Shown here: positions 12,160-25,046 of the stretch, piece after piece | How positions within the stretch are numbered: position 1 is the first letter of the stretch | How the letters are laid out: every line of letters starts with the position of its first letter | Assembly: GCA_021613335.1 (NCBI GenBank) | Contig: JAJTWR010000251.1 | Coordinates: forward strand, 2,834,501 to 2,898,500 | Direction of reading: 5' to 3' | Origin: Whitmania pigra | Taxonomy: Eukaryota; Annelida; Clitellata; Hirudinida; Haemopidae | Length of the DNA stretch: 64,000 bases | Notes under the pieces: generated by a model | Seen by the model: only the letters and a program-made list of their open reading frames with translations | Databases searched by the model: none | Told to the model about the DNA's origin: nothing | Position numbers and translations under genes: made by a program

Positions 12160-12730
12160 ATCACACGACAAAGGATATCTGAGGCCGCAGAAGCGGCTTC
12201 ATTCCGGATCTGGCGCATGAAGAGCCAGAAGAAGTCTTAAGAGGTCACTGCAGGAAAGCCGTCGGTTTTTGGTTAGAATGATCCACCGAGCGACGGGGCC
12301 AAATCATTGGTCGAAAAACGCGGTAGAAATGAGCCGAAAATTATATATCCGGTTGCCGATACAAACAAATTATAAAGCCCCGTTTGCATATATTAACTAC
12401 ACGGTATGAAGAAGCCACCGTAAGAATCGCATAGTCGAAGTTTTCAGGTAAAAAGCAGGTGGTACATTGAGAGTTTTCGCAGTCGTTCCAGTCTAGGCAT
12501 TAGTGACCGGTATAACATGGCCAACGAGTGCCTCTCGTAACCGGCGGTAAATGTTGGGTCCAGAAACACAAAAACCGACAGGGACATCCGGCTGATCAGC
12601 GGATGCGGCCTGCCTCCCGAAACCTAAGAAGATTCAAAGGGTCGAAACGTTTGAAAACAGGGGAAACTCATTTGAGGATCCATGTCGGAGCTCCAAGGCG
12701 GAGTAACAAGAAACATAACTTAATTTTATT
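12160..12730. other. GC-rich island of unknown origin
   Basis: About 570 bp of much higher GC content lies inside AT-rich DNA, with small hairpins such as GCCGCAGAAGCGGC (12185-12198). The plus strand has a 73-codon frame (12528-12749) without recognisable domains. It could be a retroelement UTR or terminal repeat, or a non-coding RNA or regulatory island. I recognise no family. A moderately mixed stretch continues to about 13100. Confidence 0.3.
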
Positions 12731-15009
12731 GCAAACAAACGTCCTGTAAACTTCAATCAAATTTAACGAATAGAACTTGTAAAATATGTAAGATAGTATA
12801 ATCACTTTTCGCTATAAATTATGAATAGGTTTTTCTTTATGAGTACAAAGCTAAACACGCACAATGATGCGCAAGGAGGACATGGGTGAACTTCATCATA
12901 CTAATAATCTAGCTCCATGAGCAGGGCACTGCAGGAATTTCAAGCTATCTTCTGCAGCCTCATGACCGCAAAAGCCTTTGTGTGATTAGCTATAGCTACC
13001 CCTTCCTGGTGTCCAACCGAAACTAATCTTTCTCTTACCTGGTTGTTACGAGACACGTTAGGTGTCAGTTAGTCACTCTTAAAGCTTAAAGTTGATTAAT
13101 TGATTGCCATATTCAATCAGCGTTGTGAAGCTCCAATCATCGCAATTAGCTTTAGGTCAGCGCATGAGCAAACAAAATGAAAACATCGACACTTGTCGCT
13201 CACCGTGGTATGAGTTTTCATATCAATCAATAAGTTTGTAAAAAAGTAGTTTATAAATTAAAATTCAAGAAATAAATTTAAACTACCAAAATTTATTTTT
13301 TTTTAAATTAAGTACTTTATTGAATTAAAACTATTTTAATTTAAATTTATTTAAGTGTTCCTTTTCCTTTACGGTTTACGACAGAAATCGGTTTCAGTTT
13401 CATTTTTCTTTGGTGTCTTCGGTGATTAAAATTTTCGTATTCAGTACTACTCCAAAAATCATTTTCGGTCGGACTCTAGTTTATATTTACTTTTATTTAT
13501 ATTTACAATATTTACAAACAAATTTATAAAAAAAATCTTTCATTAAACCACTGCTCGAATCATTATCAATGAAAGTCAAAGCACAATGTACAAATATTTA
13601 AATATATATAAGTATGTAATAATCTATTATATATAGTAACAAATATATAAATAGCGCATTAACTACTTAAAAGCACCTAATCGAATGAAGCGAAGCATAT
13701 TGAAGACCACAACATTGCTAATGTATTTTAATTTTATAATACCAAAATATCATTGCTATTAAACGGTCATCGCAATTATATTTGAAGTAGAATTTATAAT
13801 TTTTAAGTCCAAGTCGATATAACTTTGGATTCCTCCGTTAAATTCGATTTATGAAGATGGAAAAATTGATTTTTAAAATAACAAAACAAAAATAAAATAA
13901 TTTAATAAAAATAAAATATTTAGATCAAACCAAATGGTTTGACAAAATTTACAGCAGTAAAACTCACACAATTTCACAGTCACAACAGATAAGTAATGGT
14001 AAGTTTTAAAGCCGATAGTAAGTTGTTTTAAACCTTCCAACTTCTCCACTTCTTCCAAAATCATTGATCATCCCCTTGTTCGTATACAAGGCTGCTATAT
14101 TCGACATATTAGGCCAGCATTGTATTCTCGACATCGTCAGAACGATAAAACTTGCAAGTGTTCGAATCGACATTTTGTATAAAAAAAACTTTGCAGTAGA
14201 AGGCTTCTTCCTTATAATCGTTGAGAATTTGAAATCAATGGCGATGTCACAAACAAAACAAACTAAAAGTAAACGTTTGTTTTAAAATATGTATTCAGCT
14301 CTACCTTGTATACTAAGTTTTAAGTGTGTGACGCGAGGTCTGAATGTTCTAAGTAAAATCATAAGCTCAAACTAGACTTAATTTATTAATTCAATAAACT
14401 GATCGCCTTTTTGAAAACATGGATCAACTAAATCAACCTCTCTTTCTGAAAGTACGCAGACTCATAAAAACAAAGAAAATTAAAAAACAGTTTAAGTCCA
14501 AATCATCTTAAACCCTGCTCCACGGTGTTGCATCTGACTATTTTAAGATTGCCTAGCGTAATTATTTGAGGTGAGTGAATAACTATTATTTTTATTATGT
14601 TACTATTATTATTATTATCAAATATTTTATAAATGTAATAATATTTATTTATTTAATAAGGATAATTATATTATTGAATAATAATTATGACGAAATATAT
14701 GTTATATTTATTTGATAATTATTACAATTAATCGGATCGCTTGAAGTGTTTTTAAAATTATTAATTATATTATATTACTATGTTGCTAAGTTTCGAACTA
14801 TTGTTATAATTTTTTTGCTTGACTTGAAACGAATCTATCTTAAACAAAGATTGCAAATTGAGGAATTGTAAATGTTAATGCAAACCAGAAATGTTGCATA
14901 TGTGCTTTTATAATATTAATTTAACTCAGCGATATATTAAACTGTTAGTGTAGCAATTAATGTTAGCATAATATTAGACCTAAACATATTTATTGTTATT
15001 ATTATTTTT
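12731..15009. other. AT-rich intergenic region, no gene seen
   Basis: I find no open frame with recognisable domains. The sequence is AT-rich with scattered TAT and ATT runs. From about 14580 it becomes rich in ATT/TTA triplets and leads into the LINE tail at 15010. Confidence 0.6.
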
Positions 15010-15230
15010 TCCTTTATTTTCTCAGCCTTTCAAAAGCAATTAATACACAAGAAATCGACTCGGAATTGTAAGAGACAAAGAAAATTCTCATCAAATTTTA
15101 ATGTCCGCGTTCAGGGCCTAAGATCACCTTCGGACAGATAAAGAAGAATATAGCGAGGGTCAGCAAGGCATTCCAAGAGTGAGCAACAAGCGTCAATCTC
15201 GTGAGGTCTGACGTTGCAAATCTCTCCAGA
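15010..15230 (-). repeat. LINE 3' end, probably of the frameshifted RLE-LINE copy
   Basis: Read on the minus strand this ends ...AAGGCTGAGAAAATAAAGG and passes into AT-rich triplets. It resembles 18780-18990 over about 200 bp: both share AGATC near the middle, GCGGACA/GCGGACATT, and GAGAAAATAAA at the end. Both copies lie 3' of an RLE-type LINE body in the same orientation, so I infer that this is the family 3' UTR. Confidence 0.5.
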
Positions 15231-15231
15231 T

Positions 15232-15430
15232 CCTGTAAGTGTCCTGAAGTGCAGGATAGCCGAATGAGTTACGTGCCTGCATACGGCGGTAATGGCAACA
15301 GTCGTAATGTGTCGTGTTCGAAACCCAGCCTGCACTGCCGCCAGCACCCTTGGGAAGGAGCGCTATATAAATGGTTACAAGAAGCGTCTCTGACGCTATG
15401 CATATGGCGCTATATAAATGAAGTTACAAT
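15232..15430 (+). mobile_element. tRNA-derived SINE, copy 2
   Basis: An A-box-like GATAGCCGAATGAG and a near-perfect B box GTGTTCGAAACCC (15314-15326) are followed by the same body as copy 1. The 3' end is longer and contains CGTCTCTGACGCTATGCATA and GGCGCTATATAAATG. The 3' end closely matches the 3' end of the L2-like LINE at 62336-63025. It lies between the LINE endonuclease region and the LINE tail at 15010-15230. Confidence 0.75.
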
Positions 15431-15460
15431 TACAATTGCAATCACGACACTCATTAGGCA

Positions 15461-18320
15461 TCATCTTGAAAAACCCATTCTTCTCCAAAATGCATGCGAT
15501 GCTTCTGCCATCACTCCCCTCCAGTTACAAATGCAAGCAGTCACAACTGGCTCGAGTTTTCTGGTTCTTTCTTGAGCATTCCTCTCTATCCATGCATGGA
15601 TTTCTGGCATGTCGTATTTGCCCTTTTTGCTTTCATGGACATAGTCAAGATCAACTTTATCGAGGACTATATTTTCCACCTTTCCAGGCGCACAGATCCG
15701 GGGTTTTGACTCCAATGTTGGTTGGGATGCGAGATTCTATTGTTGATGTGTAGCTTCTTTTTTTCAACTCGCGTTCGAGTATTTTCACAATGTTGTTGTG
15801 TTTCTCGTGTCGGGGTCCTTCTGTTCTAGGACACTTCTGGATCATGTGCACCAGATACTCATTGGTCCCATAGCCTGCGTCGCAATCAGTATTAATCTGA
15901 TGTCCCCATCTCGCAGCTCTCATCTTGCAGCTCGAACTTTTAAACATCTGACATATTGGCCAAATGGCAACTTCGGGACAGCGGCTGTTATCCACTCACT
16001 TATGCCCCTGCCCCGGAGAATGAGCGCAGACCGTATCCATCCACTGTCCGATATAAACTCTCCGCAACTCCTCTTTTCCACGCATCCTTTGGCATCGATG
16101 TGATATCCTTTCCGAATTTTCTGAATTCTTTCATCAACATGACGTTATCTTTGAATACGTCGGCCATGAAGTTGTCGTTTCCTCGATGAGACTCGGACAG
16201 AATTCCCATTAATCTCAGGATGCGAAGACGTGGAACCCATTCTTTAAGTTGAGGAATTCCCATGCTACCGTATTTGAGAGAAGCATGGTAAAAGGGCATC
16301 GGGACATCCTCCGGAAGATGAACCCATTTTCTTGTTGTCTTCCTAATAGCGGTGTCAGAAGATGCCAAAGCTTTAAGAGAAATATTTTCGAACGTAAATG
16401 TGTGGACAAGACTTGGTATTAAGTGAATTTGGAGCACATACAATCGCTGGCATGGTTTAAGAGGAGCTCTCGAAATGGCGTGAATCGTTTTTTGAACTTT
16501 TTCCTTAAGTGATATAAATTTTTGTCGCGGCCCGACTTCTATGCCAAGGTATTCATAGGTTTGGGAAATGTCTATTGCTCGGATATTTTGATTTTGAACT
16601 TTGAGGTAGGGTGTGGGATTGACTATCTACAGTTTTTGCCTGCTATGAGTCTCCGTACGAAACGAGGCACACTCGGGTGGGTTCAATTTTAATCTAACGC
16701 CAGCCATTTCACACTCCAACTGTTCTATCAATCTCGTCATTCCTATGTCTGTGGATGACATCATTACAAGATCGTCGGCAAAGGCGATGTAATTGCATTT
16801 TGACGACGATTCTCTGCCGCTCGAAATACCAATTGTTTGATCCAATTCACTTGTAATCATTTTGATCACAGCTTTGAACAGTATGGCAGACATTGGGTCT
16901 TCTTGACGAACTCCTCTGTTTACCGCCACCAGCTCATTAAGACCATCATCACTCCTCAGCCGTACCGTTCCTCCTTGATATAAATCACTTATGTAATTGA
17001 GCAACAAAGATGGAGGTCAGAGTCTGGACGCAGCTCTTAGGAGGGATCTACGCGAGACAGAATCGTAAGCTTTGTTGACGTCTACATGACGTCCACAAAT
17101 GTCATGGTCAGCTTTTGAAGCTGTTCTCTCTTTTTTCTGCAAAATTGATTTAATCAAGATGCCACACCATTTCCAAAAAGTTGTTTGACGTGGTGGCAGT
17201 AACCAACTTGAAGACATTCTACTTGCCAAGACGCTGTGTAATTGGCGAGACATTATTGGGCCAACTGTAATGGGTCGGTAATCACCTGGAGATGATGCTC
17301 CTCTGTTTTTTGGGATCAATGTAACCAGTCCCGTTTTGAAGGAAGCAGGAGTGATGCCCACCAGCAACCATAGGGACATATGTGGAGCTAGATCATCAAA
17401 GCTGAATTCTCTGAGATGATATTTTTTGATTCCATCTTGCCCAGGACTACTGTTTTTTAATCGTAGGGAAGCGAATTGAACTTTCCATTTCTCTTTTTTT
17501 CAAAGTAGTTCAAGTTTCGGTCTCAGATATTTTTTCCACAATTCATTGGTGTGATTTACTTGTTCTATTATCGTTGAATCATTGCTGTCTTGGTTCAAAC
17601 ATTCCTCCGTAGCCATTTCGCCAGTCACTTGAATCTTCAGGCTTGCTATAACTTTGCAATAGCACTCTGTATTCTGACTGTCTCCTATGACCTCTGATGG
17701 CAGCCAATGACCTGTGCTGGAATCTTTTGTGAAGCTCGATATTGATGTGTCCTTGTCCCCTCAGCTCGAGTTTCATTATTACCATCAGATGATTCTCTTC
17801 TTCGTTCCATCTACATTTGGAGTAAACTTTCCCTGAACGTGCAGCATGGTATCGTACTGGGTGCATCTGTTTTGATGAATTTTCAATCCCGTCGAAGTCT
17901 GAAACTCAGCTCCGCAATGTAAACATTTTGGTAGTACTTGCTCGCCTTGAGTCGCACCTGAGTACCGAGTTCGTGCTTTTGTTGCGCGAGTCTCCATTGT
18001 TTACAAATTCAATGTTCCGATGGAACTTTAAAATTTTCTTTCAGTTTTAAACCCCTCACAAAATCATCCACAGAATCACTTCGCATCAAAGTCAACCAAA
18101 CTTCTCTTCCAATTCCTCTTCCTTGCAGTTATTTCGAAGTTGTAACGCAGACAGCTAAACTTTATCGACAGCTTCAAATTTTTCCCCTTTTAGTATTGAA
18201 CCGTCTCACACTTCAACTTGGCAGTGTAGGAGACACAAAGTGGTATTGAAATGTACGACGAATATCGCTGAAAAGAACAATTCACGAAAAAACAGCCGCA
18301 AGATCACTCGCTCGAGACGA
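15461..18320 (-). pseudogene. RLE-type LINE (R2/R4 group), frameshifted copy
   Basis: Minus-strand pieces, in order: a C2H2 finger CLHCGAEFQTSTGLKIHQNRC (17785-17997, Met at 17997); a Myb-like segment ending SLAAIRGHRRQSEY (17579-17866); reverse transcriptase blocks SPGDYRPITVGPIMS (17017-17379) and FADDLVMMS (16627-17007); the thumb, ending TVDGYGLRSFSG (16000-16443); then CCHC-like and endonuclease parts, with PDLCAWKGG (15657-15995). The N-terminal finger plus Myb and the C-terminal restriction-like endonuclease define the R2/R4 group. Frameshifts separate the pieces, and the CCHC second cysteine is tyrosine (CDAGY). The copy is dead but nearly full length. About 320 bp of 5' sequence leads to the (TAA)n array at 18334. 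Confidence 0.85.
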
Positions 18321-18333
18321 TATTTTATTCGAG

Positions 18334-18779
<446 letters not shown>

Positions 18780-18790
<11 letters not shown>

Positions 18791-18990
18791 CTCGGCCATG
18801 CAAACATTAACATATAAATCGTTCAAAAAAAACCACTCCGAAAAATTTAGTGTCCGCAAAAGGGTCCAAGATCTCCCTGGACATGTAAGTTTAAAAGAAC
18901 AAGACGTAGTTCGAAATGTCAATCGTACCGAAGAGCATCAACCGTTAATGTTAACGAGAGTTCGAGATGTCGACTTCTTTCTTCGGTGGC
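18780..18990 (-). repeat. LINE 3' end, probably of the RLE-LINE copy with the long open frame
   Basis: Its minus strand is similar to 15230-15010 and ends GGCCGAGAAAATAAAAATA, then runs into the microsatellite. It lies on the 3' side of the LINE body 22535-19917 and is separated from it by a hAT fragment. Between 18990 and 19260 the sequence is T-rich with no gene. Confidence 0.5.
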
Positions 18991-19264
18991 ACCTGTGAGC
19001 CCTCCATATCTTGTAACTGTGATTTAGAACAGCAGTTACGATGTTCATAAGGCCTGTCCTCGTGACTAAAGTTGTAAAAAAACATGTTTTTTTTGGTCCG
19101 ATTTTTATTTGTGTTTTTATGAGTTTTTTATCATTTTTTTTTATTTTTTATTGTTTTTTTTGTTTTTTTTAAATTCATCGATAAAATGATAATTCATGAC
19201 TGGACAAACAGATTTATTGCAACTTCAATAAGACAAACAATAAAAAATAAGAATAGCAGTGCTA

Positions 19265-19801
19265 ATTTAAATCAGTTTTGATCCATTTCATCAATTTCAC
19301 TGTCTTCATCCTTCTCAGTTTCTTCGTCTTCTGCTTCAGAGTTGTGATTACTTTCTGAAGTACTGCAAGCCATAAGCTTTAAGTTTTGGGAAATAAAAAT
19401 AGTTTTCCAGCTCTGTTTGTGGTGAGGCGGTTCCGTTTATCATTCTGGATAAATGAATAGGCACTGAAACTTCTTTCAATTACAGCGGTTGTTGCAGGCA
19501 ATGACAAAATCTTAGAAGCTACTTTAGCAAAAGGTCGTGATGAACATATACCTTTCCACCAGGCTATTGGTAGGACTTGCAGAGATGACTGCCAAACAAA
19601 CTGCTTTGCCCACAACCCACATCTGGATCGATAATTTGCTATATCAGCCATAACGTCCAACTCACAAATACCATCAGTGTTTTTTGCTAAAATACTTAGA
19701 AGCTCACACGCATCAATTACATCTTCTTCATCGATATGCTGTTGATCAATGCTTATTTTATTGATCTGAAATACCACTGAAGTTGATTTTTGTAAAGACA
19801 A
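19265..19801 (-). pseudogene. hAT transposase C-terminal fragment
   Basis: The 140-residue frame contains QVLPIAWWKGICSSRP, VASKILSLPATTAVIERSFS and NDKRNRLTTNRAGKLFLF. These are the conserved W-containing region and the dimerisation motif of hAT transposases. An acidic tail follows in a shifted frame to about 19265. The N-terminal two thirds are absent. It differs in sequence from the other hAT remnants here and represents a separate subfamily. Confidence 0.8.
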
Positions 19802-19916
19802 AAGATGCTGGATATTACGTAATAAATTTACAAAAATTAATTAATAATTTCCTGCACGATAAATAATTACAAAATTAGTAATAAACAATAAAACTTTTTT
19901 TAATTAATTAAATTTT

Positions 19917-22535
19917 TTAACTTAACTTAATTTTTTTAATTAACATTAATTTGTTTTTGTTTTTTTTGTGTTTTTTTTTGTGTTGAAATATTTCAAAAAA
20001 AACAAAACATTTTGAAATAAAACAATTGAAATATTTCACGCTCACAACACTACTCGTGACGCCGCAATCTTTCCAAAATCTAAACGATTTTTGGGACATC
20101 ACCCCTCTCCAGTTGCACACAAACGCGCCAACATTTGGCATCAATCTCAGAGTGCTTTCTGGAGCATTTCTCAGCATCCAAGTGTAAACATCTTGAGTGT
20201 CACACTTCAGTACTTTGTTGTCGTATACTCGGTCCAGGTTGTAGGCGTCTGAGGTGACGGCTACATCACACACTATGTATGTGTTTCCTTTCCACGCACA
20301 TAAATCGGGTATTCTGAGTCCCTGATCTGTAGGAATTCGGGGCTCTACTCTTGTTTTGTAGCCTCTTTTTAACAGTTTGTTTTCCAGCTTTCTCATAACA
20401 ACATTATGTCTCTCGTGCCTTGCGCCATCGGTTCTTGGGCATTTCTGAATCATATGCCCCAGCGACTCTAAGGATTGACAACCCTCATCGCACCCCCTGG
20501 GAGCCTGCGGGTTCCATCTCGAAGCTCTAAGCCTGCAATGTAGTGCAGCAGCCCGGATCTTAACGCATCTGATATACTGACCAGAATGAATTCTCGGGAC
20601 CGCAGCTGAAATCCATTCGCTCATTCCAATTCCCTCGGTGAATGATCTCAGTCCGTAGCCGTCTACAGTTTTGTACAATCTCTCCGAAGTTGCCGCCCTC
20701 CAATCCTGTTTTGGTTGTTTCGACTCTGCTGTTCCAAATTTTCGAAATTCTCTCATAATCAGAGTGTTGTTTCTGAGAACATCAGTCATGAAATCATCCT
20801 TATAACGGCCTGTCTCGGAGAAAATTTCTGTCAATCTATTTATTCGAAGACGAGGAACCCATTGCCTAAGTTGAAGAATTCCTAGACCTCCGGATTTAAC
20901 GGGAGCATGATATAATGGTTTCGGGACATCTTTTGGAAGATGTAGCCAATGCCTTGTTGCCCTTCTAATCGCGGTGTCTGCGGAGTTCAGAGAACCGATG
21001 AATACCTCGTCAAAGGTAAGTTTATGGACCAGACTTGGTAGCAAGTGAACTTTTAAAATATAAAGGCGTTGGCAAGGTTTTATTGGTGCTCTTGAAATTG
21101 AATGGAGCAGTTTTTGAATCTCATCTCCGATCGACTCTGGCTGCTTCCGGACTCCAATCTCTATCCCCAGGTATTTGTACGTCTGTGAGACATCGATTGC
21201 TTTGATATCTTCAGATTGTAATTTGAGGTACGTTCTGGGGTTGACTATCCAGCGTTTCTCTCTGCAGTGGGTTTCAGTTCTGAGCGTAGCGCATTTGTTT
21301 GGATTGATCCTTAAACCTGCGCTGCTCATTGCACTCTCTAGTTGCTCCATCAGTCTTTTCATTCCGATGTCCGTCGTCGACATTAGGACCAGATCGTCGG
21401 CGAATGCAATGTAATTGCACTTAGTCGTCGAACCTCTGCCAGCCGTGACTCCAATTGATTGGTCCAATTTGCTGGTTATCATGTCTATGACCGCATTGAA
21501 TAGGTGGGGGGACATTGGATCTCCCTGACGGACTCCTCTTTTCACTTGAATTTTTCCACTGAGACCCTCCTTGGTTTTCAGATAGACCTCACCTTCTTTG
21601 TAGAGTTCTGCTAGATACTCTAAGAAGAGTGGTGGAGTACCAAGTCTGGCAGCCGCTCTGAGTATGGTGTTATGAGATACGGAGTCGAAGGCTTTCGTAA
21701 CATCAACAAAGGTCAGGTTTAATTTTTGGAGCTGTTCTCTTTTTTTTCGGATAATTGATTTAATCAGAAAGAAATTTTGTGCAACGCCATCTCCTGGTCG
21801 GAATGCTTTTTGTCTCGATGACAAAGGCCAATATCCTAACATCCCTCCAAGGATGCGATGAAACAAGCGGGCCATAATCGGACCCACTGTAATAGGTCGA
21901 TAATCACCCGGACTGGAAGCATCCTTATTCTTGGGAATGAAAGTGACGATTCCCGTCTTAAATGATGCAGGGGGTATTCCTGTTAGCAGCCAGAGAGACA
22001 TGTGAACGGCCAGATCATCATAATTGAATTTTTTAAGATGTCTTTTTTGGAAGCCGTCACGACCGGGGCAGCTGTCCTTCAGTCCCCGGAATGCAATTTC
22101 TACATCCCATCTGGTGATTGGATCCTGCATTTCTGTTGCTGTTTCATTAATCGTTTCTAAAGGCCCGTCATCCTCCACCGATTCCTCCTCGAAGATTGGA
22201 CCCCAATAATCCGCCAAATCCGCGGGAAGAGTGCCTGCCTGTATCTCATATTCTTCCTTCAGAACAGAATGGGCTGCTGCTGTGGGATTCTTTCGGAAAA
22301 GAGCTTGTAACCTGGCGTAGCATTTCTGCCGTTCTACCTTTTTTTGTCCTTTTTTTGTTACCCGGACTTTTGATTTCTGATATGTTCTGCATGCATTTTC
22401 TGATTTATTTCTGGCTTGACTGTAGCTATTTGTTTGTTTCCTCTCAACATGATTCGGTGGCTTTTTTTGCTTCTTGCTATTGATGACTTGTGGAATTTGA
22501 TTAGAAGTCCATTTTTCATATTCCTTGTTTATTAA
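19917..22535 (-). CDS. RLE-type LINE polyprotein (R2/R4 group), 5'-truncated
   Basis: One frame is open from about 22535 to 19917, without an initiator ATG at its head, so the element is 5'-truncated and lacks the zinc-finger/Myb part. It encodes a reverse transcriptase with SPGDYRPITVGPIMAR, DVTKAFDSVSH, GVRQGDPMSP and an intact catalytic FADDLVLMS, then a thumb with TVDGYGLRSFTEG. A CCHC knuckle follows (CDEGC, then H and C in LGHMIQKC), then a restriction-like endonuclease with PDLCAWKG and CDVAVTSDAY. Similarity to the other copy fades near FWKDCG, so the last 35 or so codons are probably read-through into 3' sequence. The RT and nuclease residues look functional, but without its 5' end it is unlikely to be autonomous. 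Confidence 0.88.
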   Translation of the reverse strand, partial: LINKEYEKWTSNQIPQVINSKKQKKPPNHVERKQTNSYSQARNKSENACRTYQKSKVRVTKKGQKKVERQKCYARLQALFRKNPTAAAHSVLKEEYEIQAGTLPADLADYWGPIFEEESVEDDGPLETINETATEMQDPITRWDVEIAFRGLKDSCPGRDGFQKRHLKKFNYDDLAVHMSLWLLTGIPPASFKTGIVTFIPKNKDASSPGDYRPITVGPIMARLFHRILGGMLGYWPLSSRQKAFRPGDGVAQNFFLIKSIIRKKREQLQKLNLTFVDVTKAFDSVSHNTILRAAARLGTPPLFLEYLAELYKEGEVYLKTKEGLSGKIQVKRGVRQGDPMSPHLFNAVIDMITSKLDQSIGVTAGRGSTTKCNYIAFADDLVLMSTTDIGMKRLMEQLESAMSSAGLRINPNKCATLRTETHCREKRWIVNPRTYLKLQSEDIKAIDVSQTYKYLGIEIGVRKQPESIGDEIQKLLHSISRAPIKPCQRLYILKVHLLPSLVHKLTFDEVFIGSLNSADTAIRRATRHWLHLPKDVPKPLYHAPVKSGGLGILQLRQWVPRLRINRLTEIFSETGRYKDDFMTDVLRNNTLIMREFRKFGTAESKQPKQDWRAATSERLYKTVDGYGLRSFTEGIGMSEWISAAVPRIHSGQYIRCVKIRAAALHCRLRASRWNPQAPRGCDEGCQSLESLGHMIQKCPRTDGARHERHNVVMRKLENKLLKRGYKTRVEPRIPTDQGLRIPDLCAWKGNTYIVCDVAVTSDAYNLDRVYDNKVLKCDTQDVYTWMLRNAPESTLRLMPNVGAFVCNWRGVMSQKSFRFWKDCGVTSSVVSVKYFNCFISKCFVFFEIFQHKKKHKKNKNKLMLIKKIKLS

Positions 22536-22552
22536 TTAGATTTTCTCCGTTC

Positions 22553-22850
<298 letters not shown>

Positions 22851-22854
22851 ATTT

Positions 22855-24520
22855 GAAAATTATTTGGTTAACATGCAGAGCCTCAAAATTATCAAGGCAA
22901 TTTCTTGATATGTATTACTTGTCTATTTTAGATCCGAATATGCATGGAATCCGAATTCTTTTCTAAAATATTTTTTAAAACATGGTTTATTTCATTTTAT
23001 TTCAGGCAATTCAATAATGTCAAGTAAAAAGTTTACTTGTTCTAAATGACAAAAACTTAAGTAGAATTGTATTTTATCATTTATTTTTAAATTGTTTAAA
23101 CTGACACTATATTGAAGTTTTTTAAATTAAATTATTATCTATTCTAATTATAAGAAATTTCTCATAATCTACTTTATTTGGTGAAACTTGATAAATTGTT
23201 GCCGAAAGAAGAAAATGGAAGGTGACAGCATTTTTTACCCATCATCAGAGAATGCTTTCAAATGAATCATAAAAAGCATTTTGATGACGGGTGAACATGC
23301 TGACCATTGAAATGAATCGACATCAGAATTTAATTTAAATTAACTTATAGTCAGTAAAATTATTCATAATTACTTGTTGTAAATTCAATACTTTACTGTT
23401 ACTGTAATATGTTTTAATTTTAATTTTAATGAATATTTATTTTTACGTCTATTTTTTTTTTTGTATTTATAGTTGTTACCAAATTTAAATTTGTTTAATA
23501 ATATTTCATTGAATAATCGATATTAAAAAATTACGAAAGCATTTTAGCAATCTTATTAGATATTTTACTTATTAAATAATATGTATCTGTTGTCTATCCC
23601 ATTAATAACATAATAATAATAATTAATAATTAAATTATTATTAATTTTATTTATTAATATTATTTAACTGTAATTATTAACCTAATAATAAGTAGTAATT
23701 GCTAAAACAATTTATTCTTGTTATTATCTATCAAATATTTTGTTACTATTTCTTTCATTAAAACATAAAATAACAAAGAGTTATTAAAACAAATTTTATA
23801 ATATTTAACAATGTCTCACAATTATAAAAATTTCTAAGCTTAGTTTAAAAAAATCTTTTAACCTAGAATAAATAAATGAATGTAATGCTTATTTTAATAT
23901 TTAAAAATATTTTTTAAATGAAGCTTTCTTCAATCACCAGGTAATATATGGTAGATTATACCAGCATAAAATGTTTCGCAAGTTGCCGATCAACAATTCA
24001 CCAGATTTAGCATGAAAATCACTGAAACAATGTCATTAGACAAAACTCAGCAAGTAAAAAATTAAGTCAGAGCTGCAAAAATCATCTGTTAGATTTGCCA
24101 TTTTCGATAATAATTAGCTGAAATATAAAGTTTTATGGAAATTCAATGTACTAATAAATCAATTATTTAATCAGTTATCAACTATCAGCTATTAAATTGA
24201 GCTGCCCAGAAATGTATAAATAAAACAATAGTTTGGTTATTAAAACTTCTAGAAAATGTAATATTATCATTATAACAGTTTTCATTTAGTAACTAGGTTT
24301 GTTAAGCGTTTTGTTGTTAATGCAAAAACTAACAATAAATTACTATTAATTCTGTCACAACAGATAATTTTAAATTAGTTATAATAATTTGGTTATTATA
24401 AAGTTATTTACATTAATGATATTTGTACTCCACATTTAAAAAATTGCTTCAACCTATTAGCAATTAAATAATATTCTTATTCAGTCATAACATTTAAAGG
24501 ATTCTTAAATATTCTTTCAT
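22855..24520. other. AT-rich intergenic region, no gene seen
   Basis: No frame above 60 codons has domain character. The DNA is very AT-rich. Confidence 0.6.
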
Positions 24521-24523
24521 ACA

Positions 24524-25044
24524 CAGTCAAATCTCGGTACTATGCCACCTCGCTACTATGCCACTCTCACTATTATACCACTTTTGCTCTGTCCCGACAA
24601 AATTCAATACAAAAAGTAATTTATTATGCCACCCCCTACTCTCGCTACTATGTCACTATTGTGTGACTGTTAAAAGGCACGAGTCGTGAAAAAGTCTGTA
24701 TTTCTGCACAGTGTTTGATTATTTATAATAATCTAATGACTGTATATATAAATTTACCCATCACTAAACTAAATTAATTGCTTTTTATTTTAAAATTTAT
24801 TTTTATTGTTATTCTTTGGTTGGTTCTAGAACCTTTCCCTTTTCAATCAGTCGTTCTTTTGTTATTTTTTTTCAATAATGTCAGCTCAGAAATGCAAGCG
24901 AACCGACTTTACGCTGAAGGAGAAAAAGGCGTTTTTATTTGAGGAAATAAGACCGCTTTTACAAACCCTCGCTATTATGCCACTCTCGATACTATGCCAC
25001 TTTTGCTCGGTCCCGACAGGTGGCATAGTAATGAGATTTGACTG
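24524..25044 (+). mobile_element. pogo/Tigger-like deletion derivative
   Basis: The termini CAGTCAAATCTC (24524) and GAGATTTGACTG (25044) are inverted repeats of about 26 bp ending at GGTACTATGCCACC and its inexact partner. TA follows on the right; the left flank is CA, presumably a mutated TA. Subterminal sequence CTATGCCACTCTC...CCACTTTTGCTC...GTCCCGAC is present twice (24560-24600 and 24975-25018). Between them an ATG at 24878 starts MSAQKCKRTDFTLKEKKAFL, like the first residues of CENP-B/pogo DNA-binding domains. The frame then runs into the terminal repeat, so most of the transposase is deleted. Confidence 0.75.
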
Positions 25045-25046
25045 TA

